Below are positions 46,248 through 55,578 of a stretch of 64,000 bases of DNA, in pieces; the stretch's first letter is position 1; each line of letters opens with the position of its first letter. The position numbers were made by a program, and so were the translations under genes. Below the pieces are notes generated by a model. It was not told the origin of the DNA, searched no databases, and saw nothing but the letters and a program-made list of their open reading frames with translations. The DNA comes from Sphingobacterium sp. GTDB lineage: Bacteria > Bacteroidota > Bacteroidia > Sphingobacteriales > Sphingobacteriaceae. The stretch covers positions 85,747 through 149,746 of the forward strand of contig JAITLV010000121.1 in the NCBI GenBank assembly GCA_031277685.1, read 5' to 3'.

Positions 46248-49133
46248 ATGATATCAAAAAAATATAGCATTGCCTATATCTTTTGGTTTTGTGCTTTTTT
46301 TATTCTTAATATGAATTCTGGCTACAGCCAGACGATCATACCCACGGGCACACCGTTTGTCAAGCAATATAAAAAGAGCCAATACAAAGCGGGGAATCAA
46401 AACTGGTCATTGGCTATTGATCATGAGGGAAGAATCTATAGCGCCAATACAGAAGGTTTATTGCGGTTTGACGGTCAGTACTGGCGTATATATCCACTCC
46501 CCAATCATTCTACAGTTCGCAGTGTCGCGGTTGATAAGGCTGGGCGGGTCTACACTGGCGGACGGGGAGAATTTGGTTATTGGACTTCAAAAGCATTTGG
46601 GGATATGACCTATCATAGCCTATCCAAGCTTGTCAAAGACAACACCTATTTCCCGAACGAAGAAATCTGGAAAATTATCGTTGAGGATCATCGTGTATTC
46701 TTCCATACTTTTTCCAAGTCCTATATCTGGGAGAATAATACCATTCGGGCGCTCACAGCGAAAGGCGAACCGTTCCTGTTTCCACATCAGCTCAATAATC
46801 AGCTTTTTTTTGAGCAGCTTCCCAGCGGCTTACATGAATTCAAGTCGGGCAAATTAGTTCCTGTCCAAGGCAAGGAAATGCTCAGAGACAAAAATGTGTT
46901 AGCAATATTACCTTTTGATAAAAGCAATTCAATTATTGCAACTGCCCATCATGGACTTTATCTGATGGAATCCAATGGCACTATTAAATCTTGGTCAATC
47001 CCTGCGAATGCTATCTTAAGCCAATCTCAAATAAATAATGGCATTTATTTATATGACGGACAATATGCTTTTGGAACTATCCAAAATGGGGTAATTATTA
47101 TCAATAAAAATGGAGAGGTTGTCCAGCACATCAATAAAAACAATGGCTTACAGAACAATACTGTCCTGAGCATTGTAAAAGATAAACAGCAAAATATCTG
47201 GGTAGGACTGGATAATGGAATCGACCGGATTGAAATCAACTCCTCGCTCTCCTTTTATACCGACTTTGTCGGTAAAATCGGCACCGTATACACTTCAATT
47301 ATATATCAGGGGAAAATTTATCTAGGTACAAATAAGGGCTTATTTGTCAGTGACTGGCGGGGATTAAACAATTATAATTCCTTAAATTTTGCTCAAGTCT
47401 CCAATTCCAATGGCCAAGTATGGACATTGGCTATTTTTGGTAATGACCTGATCTGCGGTCATAATGAAGGCACCTTTAAACTGACTGATGGCAAACTGGA
47501 AAAGATTTCGAAAATTACAGGGGGCTGGATATTCAAGCCTATCTTTGGAACAAAAAATATTCTACAAGGGAATTATACCGGGTTATCAAAATTCATTTTT
47601 GATGGTACACAAATCCAATTTGTACAACAATTCTCTTCGATCAAGGAACCTGTTCGATTTTTAGCGCAGAAAGACAATCATTCATTTTGGATCGGTGACT
47701 GGGGACAGGTGCAATTGATCAGCTTTGATCCCAATTACCAACAAGCGGAAATTCAATTTATCTCAAAGCAAGATAGCCTTGCATCCAATAGAAGATTTAC
47801 AGGCATTTATACTTTGGAGAATAATCTTGTTTTTGCAACAGATAGTGGTTTTATGCAATTTGATAATATTGTCAAACGCTTTAGCTATGCCAGCGAATTA
47901 AATAATGCTTTAGGGAGTTATAAAAACTCAAATAAGATCATACCAATCAATAGCAACAGTTATTGGTTTATTCGGAAAACAAAAATTGCCAAGGTGGATT
48001 TTGATAGTAAAGGAAAACTGAAAATAGATTCCAACCTACTGAGTCCATTACAAGATCGTATGATGAATAATTATGAAAACATCCTACCGATCGAAAATCA
48101 TTATTATCTGATTGGATTAGACGATGGTTTTGCCATCTATCGAAATTCAAGTCAAAATAAAAACTACATATTACCTCTACCTCAGATTGCTCAATTGACG
48201 AATCTTACTACAGGAGAAAGGATTATACCGGGTAAAGACCTTAAATTAGCTTCATCTGAGAATAACCTTCGGATAAGCTTCTCAAGTCCCTATTATTCCT
48301 CATCTCCACTACAATACCAATATCACCTGGATGGTTATTCGGATAAATGGTCCGAATGGAACGAGACTGCTTATCAGGATTTCACAAACTTACCTTACGG
48401 AGATTTCGTTATAAAAATAAGGGCAAGAACAAATACTGGTTTAACATCTGAAATACAAACCATATCATTTACAATTAAATATCCCTGGTACCTTTCGTGG
48501 TGGGCAAAAATCTTTTATATCCTGATTGCTGTGGGCGTAGTTTATAGTATTTACAATCTCAACCTCCAACGGGAAAGGAGAAGACAATTTCAAGCCAAGC
48601 GAAAATGGCTAGAAGAAAAGAAAATGGCATTGGAAAGAGATGCTGAGCAGCAAGAAAAAGAATGGATTAAATTGAAGAACGAACAGCTGGAAGATCAGCT
48701 CAATCTAAAAAACAAGGAGCTTGCCAACGCTGCACTCAATATCGTCTATAAAAATGAAATGTTGAACAATCTCCATGATGAACTCAAACAACTTAAAGAT
48801 GCCGAAGGGAACAAACTCAGTTCCGATGAATTGAAAAAAATCAATAAGCTCATAGAAGATGCCCACAATGATGATCGAGACTGGCACATTTTTGAGAAGA
48901 GTTTCAATGAATCACATGAGAATTTCTTTAAGAAATTAAAGCATGAATTTCCAGATCTTGTCCCCAATGATCTGAAGTTATGTGCTTATCTACGACTCAA
49001 TATGTCCAGTAAAGAGATCGCCTCTTTACTTAATATTAGTACACGTGGAGTAGAGATCAGACGTTATCGTTTACGAAAGAAATTGGGAATTCCAACAGAT
49101 AAGAACCTGTCTGAATTCCTATTAGAACGTTAA
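46248..49133 (+). CDS. Propeller/Y_Y_Y sensor with coiled coil and LuxR-type HTH, no kinase
   Basis: A 961-residue membrane regulator. After a signal/anchor (to about 28) comes a periplasmic two-component-regulator propeller (about 35-650; motifs WSLAIDHEGRIYSANTEGLLRFDG and QQNIWVGLDNGIDRIE), then a Y_Y_Y domain (about 655-740), one transmembrane helix (about 747-768, WWAKIFYILIAVGVVYSIY), a long charged coiled coil (about 775-890) and a C-terminal LuxR/GerE-like helix-turn-helix (about 900-955, LKLCAYLRLNMSSKEIASLL). There is no HisKA, HATPase or receiver. It probably couples glycan binding directly to DNA binding. It lies just upstream of the GH144/GH3 locus and divergent from the orphan SusC; control of the former is the likelier role. 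Confidence 0.85.
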   Translation: MISKKYSIAYIFWFCAFFILNMNSGYSQTIIPTGTPFVKQYKKSQYKAGNQNWSLAIDHEGRIYSANTEGLLRFDGQYWRIYPLPNHSTVRSVAVDKAGRVYTGGRGEFGYWTSKAFGDMTYHSLSKLVKDNTYFPNEEIWKIIVEDHRVFFHTFSKSYIWENNTIRALTAKGEPFLFPHQLNNQLFFEQLPSGLHEFKSGKLVPVQGKEMLRDKNVLAILPFDKSNSIIATAHHGLYLMESNGTIKSWSIPANAILSQSQINNGIYLYDGQYAFGTIQNGVIIINKNGEVVQHINKNNGLQNNTVLSIVKDKQQNIWVGLDNGIDRIEINSSLSFYTDFVGKIGTVYTSIIYQGKIYLGTNKGLFVSDWRGLNNYNSLNFAQVSNSNGQVWTLAIFGNDLICGHNEGTFKLTDGKLEKISKITGGWIFKPIFGTKNILQGNYTGLSKFIFDGTQIQFVQQFSSIKEPVRFLAQKDNHSFWIGDWGQVQLISFDPNYQQAEIQFISKQDSLASNRRFTGIYTLENNLVFATDSGFMQFDNIVKRFSYASELNNALGSYKNSNKIIPINSNSYWFIRKTKIAKVDFDSKGKLKIDSNLLSPLQDRMMNNYENILPIENHYYLIGLDDGFAIYRNSSQNKNYILPLPQIAQLTNLTTGERIIPGKDLKLASSENNLRISFSSPYYSSSPLQYQYHLDGYSDKWSEWNETAYQDFTNLPYGDFVIKIRARTNTGLTSEIQTISFTIKYPWYLSWWAKIFYILIAVGVVYSIYNLNLQRERRRQFQAKRKWLEEKKMALERDAEQQEKEWIKLKNEQLEDQLNLKNKELANAALNIVYKNEMLNNLHDELKQLKDAEGNKLSSDELKKINKLIEDAHNDDRDWHIFEKSFNESHENFFKKLKHEFPDLVPNDLKLCAYLRLNMSSKEIASLLNISTRGVEIRRYRLRKKLGIPTDKNLSEFLLER

Positions 49134-49169
49134 AATTTCGCTACAAACACTACATCATTACCACACAAG

Positions 49170-49209
49170 CGCTTTAGTGTAAAAACAACACTAAAGCGTT
49201 CTTTTTTTT
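49170..49209 (+). terminator. Intrinsic terminator after the propeller regulator
   Basis: CGCTTTAGTGT (49170-49180) pairs with ACACTAAAGCG (49188-49198) around a 7-nt loop, followed by TTCTTTTTTTT. It separates the regulator from the susC that starts at 49399. Confidence 0.85.
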
Positions 49210-49398
49210 ATCAAAAAACAACACATAAACACCTCACTATAAAACACTTAAAATAATATAAAATTCATATTGAGAAAGCAAAAAATCACTGTAGTAGTGA
49301 TGTGCAAATGTTAAACTTTGGCAAACTTGTACTACATCAACATATTTGCGAAAGGAATAACCAATGAATTTTTTAAACAAACAGCAAAATTTTACGAT

Positions 49399-52300
49399 AT
49401 GAGGAATCTATCCGCATTATTTTTGACATCCATGGTCGTCTCGGTAGCCTATGGACAAACTTCTATTCAGGGAGTGGTCAAAGATGGCTCCAGCATGATA
49501 TCGATGCCAGGGGTCACCATTAGTATCAAGGGGAAAGCAGTATCTACAAAAACCGACGCAACGGGTAAATTTCAGATCAACGCAACTCCTACTGACTCCT
49601 TAGTTTTTAATTTTATAGGCTATCGCACACAAACAGTATACATCGGAAATCAAACACAACTCAGTGTTTTTCTCGAAAATGAGAACAAAGCTCTGGAAGA
49701 AGTTGTCGTAATCGGTTATGGTACACAAAAGAAAGCCGACCTCACCGGATCAATTAGTTCCCTAAAATCTTCAGATATTGCCAAACAGCCTGCGATGTCA
49801 GCGATGCAATCCATTCAAGGTAAGGCTGCAGGTTTGAATATTGTTGCCAATGAGGCTCCTGGTTCTTCGCCCAATGTCATTATCAGGGGCTTAGGAACCG
49901 CTCTATCTGGACGAAATCCATTATATATCGTTGATGGTATTGCTCAAGATGACATCAATAACATCAACCCTTCAGATATTGAATCCATGGATGTACTGAA
50001 AGATGCATCCTCAGCATCAATCTATGGTTTAAGAGCTGCAAATGGTGTTATTATAGTAACAACAAAAAAAGGTAAAGCCGGTTCTGTCAATATCAATTAT
50101 GAAAGTTATGCGGGCATAAAGAAAATCCTCAACCCGATCAAAATGGCTAATGGTGAACAGTTCAGAACCTATTTCAATGAAAATTTAACTTCATTGGGTG
50201 TAAAAAACTGGGAACTAAAGGCTAATCAACCCAATAACACTGACTGGTATGATGAATTAACAAAAACGGGGACGGTATTTAACAATGCGGTCAGCATTGC
50301 AGGTGGGAGCGAAAAAATAGACTATTTTATTTCTGCCAATAATTTCACCGAAAATGGAATCCTTGAAGGTTCTAAATATGTTCGGAATACGATTCGCAAC
50401 AACAATGTTTATAAATTCCTAGACAACCGGTTAAAGTTTTCACAAAACCTAAACCTGACTTTAACCAATGCCACTCCCAAACCCAATAGCGCCTTTACCA
50501 CAGCTTATAAACAGTCACCATTGGTTCCATTATTATATTCTAATGGAAGATATGGCATTGGCCGTGTCAATCAAACAACTGGGATTGTCGGGATTGACGG
50601 TGTTGCTGGACAAACCATCGGAAATCTGAACACCATCGGAAATCCAGTTTATGAAGTATTAAGACAAAATGACCGCACCAATACATTACGGCTTCAGGGG
50701 AGTTTTGAAGGTGAATTTAGAATTACAGATTATTTAAAATTTAATTCGCGCGTAGGTGCCAACAAGTTCTACTCTAAGCAACGTATTTTCAACAACATTA
50801 AAAACAATTGGCTACAGGCAAACCCATTAAAAACCGAAGCCAATTTTTACGAGGAGAAAACAAATGGTGGTGAGGGCAATGTAACTTTTGCAGACAACAG
50901 CCTCAAATACGAAAATCTGGAGCAATTCAGATGGTCATGGGAAAACTTCCTAACTTTCAACAAAACCATTGATAAACACAATATTGAGGCAGTTGTAGGG
51001 ATGTCCCGTGAAAAATATGACATCAATAGCATGAACAGCCAGACTGGTTATAATGTACCAGGTCAGGAACAATACTGGAATATTGACTTGGCTTCTGATG
51101 AATACAAATTAATCAGTCGTCAAACATATTATACCCCACGTGCACTTGCCTCCTATTTCGGTAGAGTACAATATAACTATGACAGCCGTTATTATTTGAC
51201 AGCTACATTGCGTCGGGATGCATCCAGTGTATTTCGTAACAGTGGCAAATATTGGGGTACATTCCCATCGTTCGGTTTTGGCTGGACTGCATCCAACGAA
51301 GCCTTTATGAAAGACATCAGCTGGATCAACTTCCTAAAAGTCAGGGCGAACTACGGTCATTTAGGTAATCAGAATATTCCTTTAAATGTCTTCAATATTT
51401 TCTCCAGCCCAGAAAGTTCCAATTACAACTATGTTTTTGGTCCCGAACAAAATATGGTATATGGCAGTGCCCAAGGTACCCCGCCTGTTGATCTAAGCTG
51501 GGAAGTCACCAAAGAAGCTGGCGCGGGTATTGACTTCACATTATTCAATAACCTATCTGGATCAGTAGATTATTATCATAAAAAGAATACCAATACCATT
51601 CTCGACGTCACTCCTATCTATTCGTCACCAGATGAAAAAAATTATTATGCACATGGTGCCAAAGTACTCAATCAAGGTATTGAAGTCGCATTAAATTGGA
51701 ACAAAAGCATATCACCAGATTTCAGCTATGCTGTCGGCGTCAATTATTCTTATAACAGTAACAAGGTTACTGATGTTGTCCATACGTATGACGGTGCTAC
51801 TGGAGGAAGTTTAAATAATGGTGAAATCACAAAACAGTTGCGGGTTGGACAACCAATCTATGCCTGGTGGATGTTTGAATCAATCGGGGTATTTCAGGAT
51901 GCAAATGATATCGCCAATAACCCTTCTTTTGGCCCAGCTAAGCCTGGTTACTTAAAATATAAAGATCAAAATGGGGATGGTGTTATCGATACAAGAGATA
52001 AAAAATTCTTCGGTTCATTTATACCAAGCTCAACCTATGGTATCAATTTAGGCATCAATTACAAAGCAATTGATTTCAATATCTCGGGTTATGGTGTTGC
52101 AGGAAATAAGATTTATAATGGAATGAAAAGCACGCGTACAGATGGGGGAGAAAATATTGCACTGTCAACCTTTGAGAACCGTTGGACGGGACCAGGTTCA
52201 ACCAATGTACATCCAGGTGCTGAACGCGCAATTTGGGCATCAAGTTATTTCCTGGAATCTGGTAGTTATTTCCGTATTAATAATATCACTGTTGGCTATA

Positions 52301-52497
52301 CTTTTGACAAACTTTATAATTCAAAATCAAAATTGCGGTTATATGTAACAGCTCAAAATCCATTTATGTTTACCAACTATAGTGGCTTTTCTCCTGAATT
52401 GGCTGGCGATGGCAGTCCAAACCTAACTTCAGGTATCGAGCTTTCTGCTTACCCAACCACCCGTAATTTCCTTTTTGGACTTAACATGCAATTTTAA
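49399..52497 (+). CDS. SusC/RagA-family TonB-dependent transporter of the beta-1,2-glucan locus
   Basis: A 1032-residue protein: signal peptide MRNLSALFLTSMVVSVAYGQ, CarboxypepD_reg domain (about 22-100, IQGVVKDGSSMISMPGVTI), segment LEEVVVIGYGTQKKADLTG, plug (about 115-215, IESMDVLKDASSASIYGLR) and a barrel ending LFGLNMQF. I chose the ATG at 49399. An in-frame TTG at 49318 would add 27 residues before the signal peptide. It probably imports beta-1,2-gluco-oligosaccharides, judged from the GH144 and GH3 genes downstream. Confidence 0.93.
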   Translation: MRNLSALFLTSMVVSVAYGQTSIQGVVKDGSSMISMPGVTISIKGKAVSTKTDATGKFQINATPTDSLVFNFIGYRTQTVYIGNQTQLSVFLENENKALEEVVVIGYGTQKKADLTGSISSLKSSDIAKQPAMSAMQSIQGKAAGLNIVANEAPGSSPNVIIRGLGTALSGRNPLYIVDGIAQDDINNINPSDIESMDVLKDASSASIYGLRAANGVIIVTTKKGKAGSVNINYESYAGIKKILNPIKMANGEQFRTYFNENLTSLGVKNWELKANQPNNTDWYDELTKTGTVFNNAVSIAGGSEKIDYFISANNFTENGILEGSKYVRNTIRNNNVYKFLDNRLKFSQNLNLTLTNATPKPNSAFTTAYKQSPLVPLLYSNGRYGIGRVNQTTGIVGIDGVAGQTIGNLNTIGNPVYEVLRQNDRTNTLRLQGSFEGEFRITDYLKFNSRVGANKFYSKQRIFNNIKNNWLQANPLKTEANFYEEKTNGGEGNVTFADNSLKYENLEQFRWSWENFLTFNKTIDKHNIEAVVGMSREKYDINSMNSQTGYNVPGQEQYWNIDLASDEYKLISRQTYYTPRALASYFGRVQYNYDSRYYLTATLRRDASSVFRNSGKYWGTFPSFGFGWTASNEAFMKDISWINFLKVRANYGHLGNQNIPLNVFNIFSSPESSNYNYVFGPEQNMVYGSAQGTPPVDLSWEVTKEAGAGIDFTLFNNLSGSVDYYHKKNTNTILDVTPIYSSPDEKNYYAHGAKVLNQGIEVALNWNKSISPDFSYAVGVNYSYNSNKVTDVVHTYDGATGGSLNNGEITKQLRVGQPIYAWWMFESIGVFQDANDIANNPSFGPAKPGYLKYKDQNGDGVIDTRDKKFFGSFIPSSTYGINLGINYKAIDFNISGYGVAGNKIYNGMKSTRTDGGENIALSTFENRWTGPGSTNVHPGAERAIWASSYFLESGSYFRINNITVGYTFDKLYNSKSKLRLYVTAQNPFMFTNYSGFSPELAGDGSPNLTSGIELSAYPTTRNFLFGLNMQF

Positions 52498-52515
52498 TTT
52501 TTAAAATTATAACAC

Positions 52516-53946
52516 ATGAAAATTAATAAACTCTATATAGCAATCGTGCTCAGCGCAGGTTTGACATTACACTCTTGTAAAGACAGTAAATTTCTAGACG
52601 TTCCTTCAAAAGAAAACGTTGAAGCGGATGATAGTGGAACCGTCTACACTCCAGAACAATTTGTCAACGGTGTTTACGGTATGTTTACCGATTGGGATTA
52701 TTCCTTCTCCTATTTAGGTATAACCGAAATGATTTCTGACAATGCTGACAAAGGGAGCTCAGCAACTGATTCGGGAGGTGACAAACTACTTTTGGACAAT
52801 CTAACCTACACCTCCACAGCAGGATCTTTTCAATCCATGTGGGCCCGCTGGTACAAGTCAATCGGTCGCGCTACAAGGGCAATAGAATATACAGAAAATT
52901 ATGGCCTTACTGATGAGACTTATAAAAACAGGCTGATCGCAGAAGCCAGATTTCTTCGGGCATTGAACTACTTTTACTTAGTCCGTGGTTGGGGCGATGT
53001 TCCTATCCAAGAACGGGATTATATCAAACGCGAGCCGGCAGCAGAAGTTTATGCTTACATCGAAGCAGACTTACAATTTGCAATAGAAAACCTCCCAATC
53101 AAATCGGCATATGCTGCAAAGGATTTAGGGCGAGCCACCAAAGGCGCTGCACAGGGATTATTATCAAAAGTATATTTGTATCAAAATAAGTGGCAACAAG
53201 CAGCTGATATGGCCAAAACTGTCATCAACTCAGGTGGATATAGCCTGGAAAAAGACTACGCAACAATTTGGCGGTTAGCAGGAGAAAATGGCCCTGAATC
53301 TTTATTTGAATGGCAGGCACGGGGAACATCCATTGCACACGGTATCCAACAATATAGTCAAGTTCAAGCTCCTCGTGGCGGCGCAGTTGCTCTAGGTTGG
53401 GGCTTCAATATCCCCAGTCAAAATTTATTGGATGCCTTCAATGCCGAAAAAGATGATATCCGTCGAGATGCAACCATTATTTTTAGGGGTGAAACACTCT
53501 ACGATGGTCGAGTAATCGACGATGGGGTTGAAAATCCCATGTATAACGAAAAAGCCTATTCTTCTGCAAACGGTGGTGCCGAAGATACCGATAAAAATAT
53601 ACGTTACCTTCGTTTAGGTGAAATCTATCTTATCCTCGCTGAAGCAGCAAATGAGGTTGGCAATAGCAGCGAAGCGCTAAATGCCTTGAATACCGTACGG
53701 ACACGCGTAAAATTAGCCAACGTAACGACGACTGACCAAGTACTGCTCCGTCAATTGATCTGGAAAGAACGCCGTCTTGAGTTGGCCTTTGAACACGACC
53801 GCTGGTTTGATTTAGTTCGTACTAAGCAGGCCAAACCAGCAATGGCTGCTGACGGAAAAGTATTTCAGGACAAAATGTTCTTATTTCCAATTCCAGAAAA
53901 TCAGCGTATACAGACACCAGAAATGGGACAAAATCCAGGTTGGTAA
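52516..53946 (+). CDS. SusD/RagB-family outer-membrane lipoprotein of the beta-1,2-glucan locus
   Basis: A 476-residue protein with lipobox AGLTLHSC (Cys21), SusD-like N-terminus (SKFLDVPSKENVEADDSG, YTPEQFVNGVYGMF), helical motif IAEARFLRALNYFYLVRGWGDVP and C-terminal RLELAFEHDRWFDLVRTKQA followed by FLFPIPENQRI and QNPGW. It is encoded 18 bp after its SusC partner and is followed by a terminator-like hairpin. Confidence 0.93.
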   Translation: MKINKLYIAIVLSAGLTLHSCKDSKFLDVPSKENVEADDSGTVYTPEQFVNGVYGMFTDWDYSFSYLGITEMISDNADKGSSATDSGGDKLLLDNLTYTSTAGSFQSMWARWYKSIGRATRAIEYTENYGLTDETYKNRLIAEARFLRALNYFYLVRGWGDVPIQERDYIKREPAAEVYAYIEADLQFAIENLPIKSAYAAKDLGRATKGAAQGLLSKVYLYQNKWQQAADMAKTVINSGGYSLEKDYATIWRLAGENGPESLFEWQARGTSIAHGIQQYSQVQAPRGGAVALGWGFNIPSQNLLDAFNAEKDDIRRDATIIFRGETLYDGRVIDDGVENPMYNEKAYSSANGGAEDTDKNIRYLRLGEIYLILAEAANEVGNSSEALNALNTVRTRVKLANVTTTDQVLLRQLIWKERRLELAFEHDRWFDLVRTKQAKPAMAADGKVFQDKMFLFPIPENQRIQTPEMGQNPGW

Positions 53947-53965
53947 TACACTCAAAAATAACGCA

Positions 53966-53999
53966 GTCCAAACGATTTAAGTATCGTTTGGACATTTTT
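53966..53999 (+). terminator. Terminator or attenuator between susD and the GH144 gene
   Basis: GTCCAAACGAT (53966-53976) and ATCGTTTGGAC (53983-53993) form a perfect 11-bp stem with a 6-nt loop, followed by ATTTTT. It sits only 19 bp after the susD stop and 23 bp before the next start. It could lower transcription of the enzymes relative to the transport pair. Confidence 0.8.
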
Positions 54000-54022
54000 C
54001 AAGACTCTTAAAAATATTATCC

Positions 54023-55408
54023 ATGAGAAAACGAATAGCATATCCGGCCCTTACCGGTATAGCTTTGGCCCTTCTTCTCAGCAGTTCGTGCCAAAACGCT
54101 ACTAATAGTAATTCAGACAGTCCCTCAAACATTGATTCAACCAGCGGAAACCAAATCAACGAAGATTCGCTATTGACCAATATTCAGCAACAGACTTTTC
54201 AATATTTTTGGGATGGTGCCGAGCCGACTTCTGGCCTTGCTAGAGAACGCATCCATATGGATGGCGTTTATCCCCAAAATGATCGTAATGTCGTGACGAT
54301 AGGTGGTAGTGGCTTCGGGCTCATGGGCATGATTGTCGCCATGGAACGCGGATTTATCAGCCAAGAACAAGGGGTTCAAAAGCTGGATCACATCATGGAT
54401 TATTTGGGCAAAATCGAAAGATTCAAAGGTGCATGGGCACACTGGTATGATGGGGAACTGGGTACAGCGAAACCCTTTAGCGAAAAAGATAATGGTGGCG
54501 ACATTGTTGAAACAGCATTCTTAGCTCAAGGTCTGATTGCCATTCGGGAATATCTAAAAGATAAAGGCGATTCTGCACAGTCAGTTGCCCAAAAAGCGGA
54601 TAAGCTCTGGAAAGAAATCAATTGGAATCACTATACAAATGGGCAAAATACCATCTTTTGGCATTGGAGTCCAAAATTCAACTTTCAACAGAACCACCCC
54701 GTCAGAGGATATGATGAGTGTCTTATCACCTATATATTGGCGGCCTCCTCTCCCACTTATCCTATCGCGCCCAATGTATATCATGAGGGCTGGGCAAGAT
54801 CTGGTGCTATTAAAAGCTCAGCTAAAAAATATGATATTCCACTCGTACTTAAGCACAATGCCAAAGAAGGTGAAGTTGGCCCACTTTTCTGGGAGCATTA
54901 CTCCTATTTAGGACTGAGCCCCAAAGGATTAAAAGACCAGTATGCAGATTACTGGGAAGCAACAAGCAACCACGCCAAGATAAATTTGGCCTACGCAGAC
55001 CTGAATCCAAAAGGTTACAAAGGTTATGGCTCAGATAAAGGCTGGGGCTGGACGGCCAGTTATTCTATTAATGGCTACGATGCACATCACCCGGACAACG
55101 ACCCCGGTGTGATATCACCTACAGCCGCCTTGTCTTCCATGCCCTATACACCACATGAAAGCATTCAGTTTGCGCAATACTTAAACAAACAGCTGGGAAA
55201 TAAAATCTGGGGTAAATATGGCTATTATGATGCTTACAGTGAAACGTCAAACTGGTTCCCTCAGCGTTATCTAGCCATCGATCAGGGGCCTATTGTTGTC
55301 ATGATTGAGAACTATCGAACAGGAAAAATCTGGGACTTATTTATGCAGGCACCAGAGATTCAACAAGGACTGAAAAAACTTGGTTTTACAAGTCCTTACT
55401 TAAAGTAG
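54023..55408 (+). CDS. GH144 endo-beta-1,2-glucanase-like lipoprotein
   Basis: A 461-residue protein with lipobox ALLLSSSC (Cys23) and a Ser/Asn-rich linker to about residue 48, consistent with surface display. Residues about 52-455 match the glycoamylase-like (PF10091) fold of GH144: TFQYFWDGAEPTSGLARER, TIGGSGFGLMGMIVAMERG, AWAHWYDGELG, DNGGDIVETAFLAQGL, HPVRGYDECLITYILAAS, WEHYSYLGLSPKGL, WGWTASYSINGYDAHHPDND and ISPTAALSSMPYTP. Known GH144 enzymes (for example from Chitinophaga pinensis) cleave linear beta-1,2-glucan to sophoro-oligosaccharides. The GH3 gene downstream supports that substrate. Confidence 0.87.
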   Translation: MRKRIAYPALTGIALALLLSSSCQNATNSNSDSPSNIDSTSGNQINEDSLLTNIQQQTFQYFWDGAEPTSGLARERIHMDGVYPQNDRNVVTIGGSGFGLMGMIVAMERGFISQEQGVQKLDHIMDYLGKIERFKGAWAHWYDGELGTAKPFSEKDNGGDIVETAFLAQGLIAIREYLKDKGDSAQSVAQKADKLWKEINWNHYTNGQNTIFWHWSPKFNFQQNHPVRGYDECLITYILAASSPTYPIAPNVYHEGWARSGAIKSSAKKYDIPLVLKHNAKEGEVGPLFWEHYSYLGLSPKGLKDQYADYWEATSNHAKINLAYADLNPKGYKGYGSDKGWGWTASYSINGYDAHHPDNDPGVISPTAALSSMPYTPHESIQFAQYLNKQLGNKIWGKYGYYDAYSETSNWFPQRYLAIDQGPIVVMIENYRTGKIWDLFMQAPEIQQGLKKLGFTSPYLK

Positions 55409-55578
55409 TGGTAAATTACGGAATCATTTTCAATTCGTCACACGTTGAAAGTGGTTCCACCCACGAAAACAACATTACATCCTATCAGAGCGGTTCAAGG
55501 AGTATATTGAACGTTCTACATAAAAACTTACAATGTTGCGAGGAATACAAAATCCACACGCACAAAAAAAATAATACG

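Noticed and set aside
49318..49398. 27-residue N-terminal extension of susC from a TTG
   Set aside because: It would place a charged stretch before a normal signal peptide; the ATG at 49399 is the better start.
55408..55578. 57-residue N-terminal extension of the GH3 enzyme from a GTG
   Set aside because: The extension starts on the last base of the GH144 stop codon, has no signal peptide and precedes a clear one at 55579.
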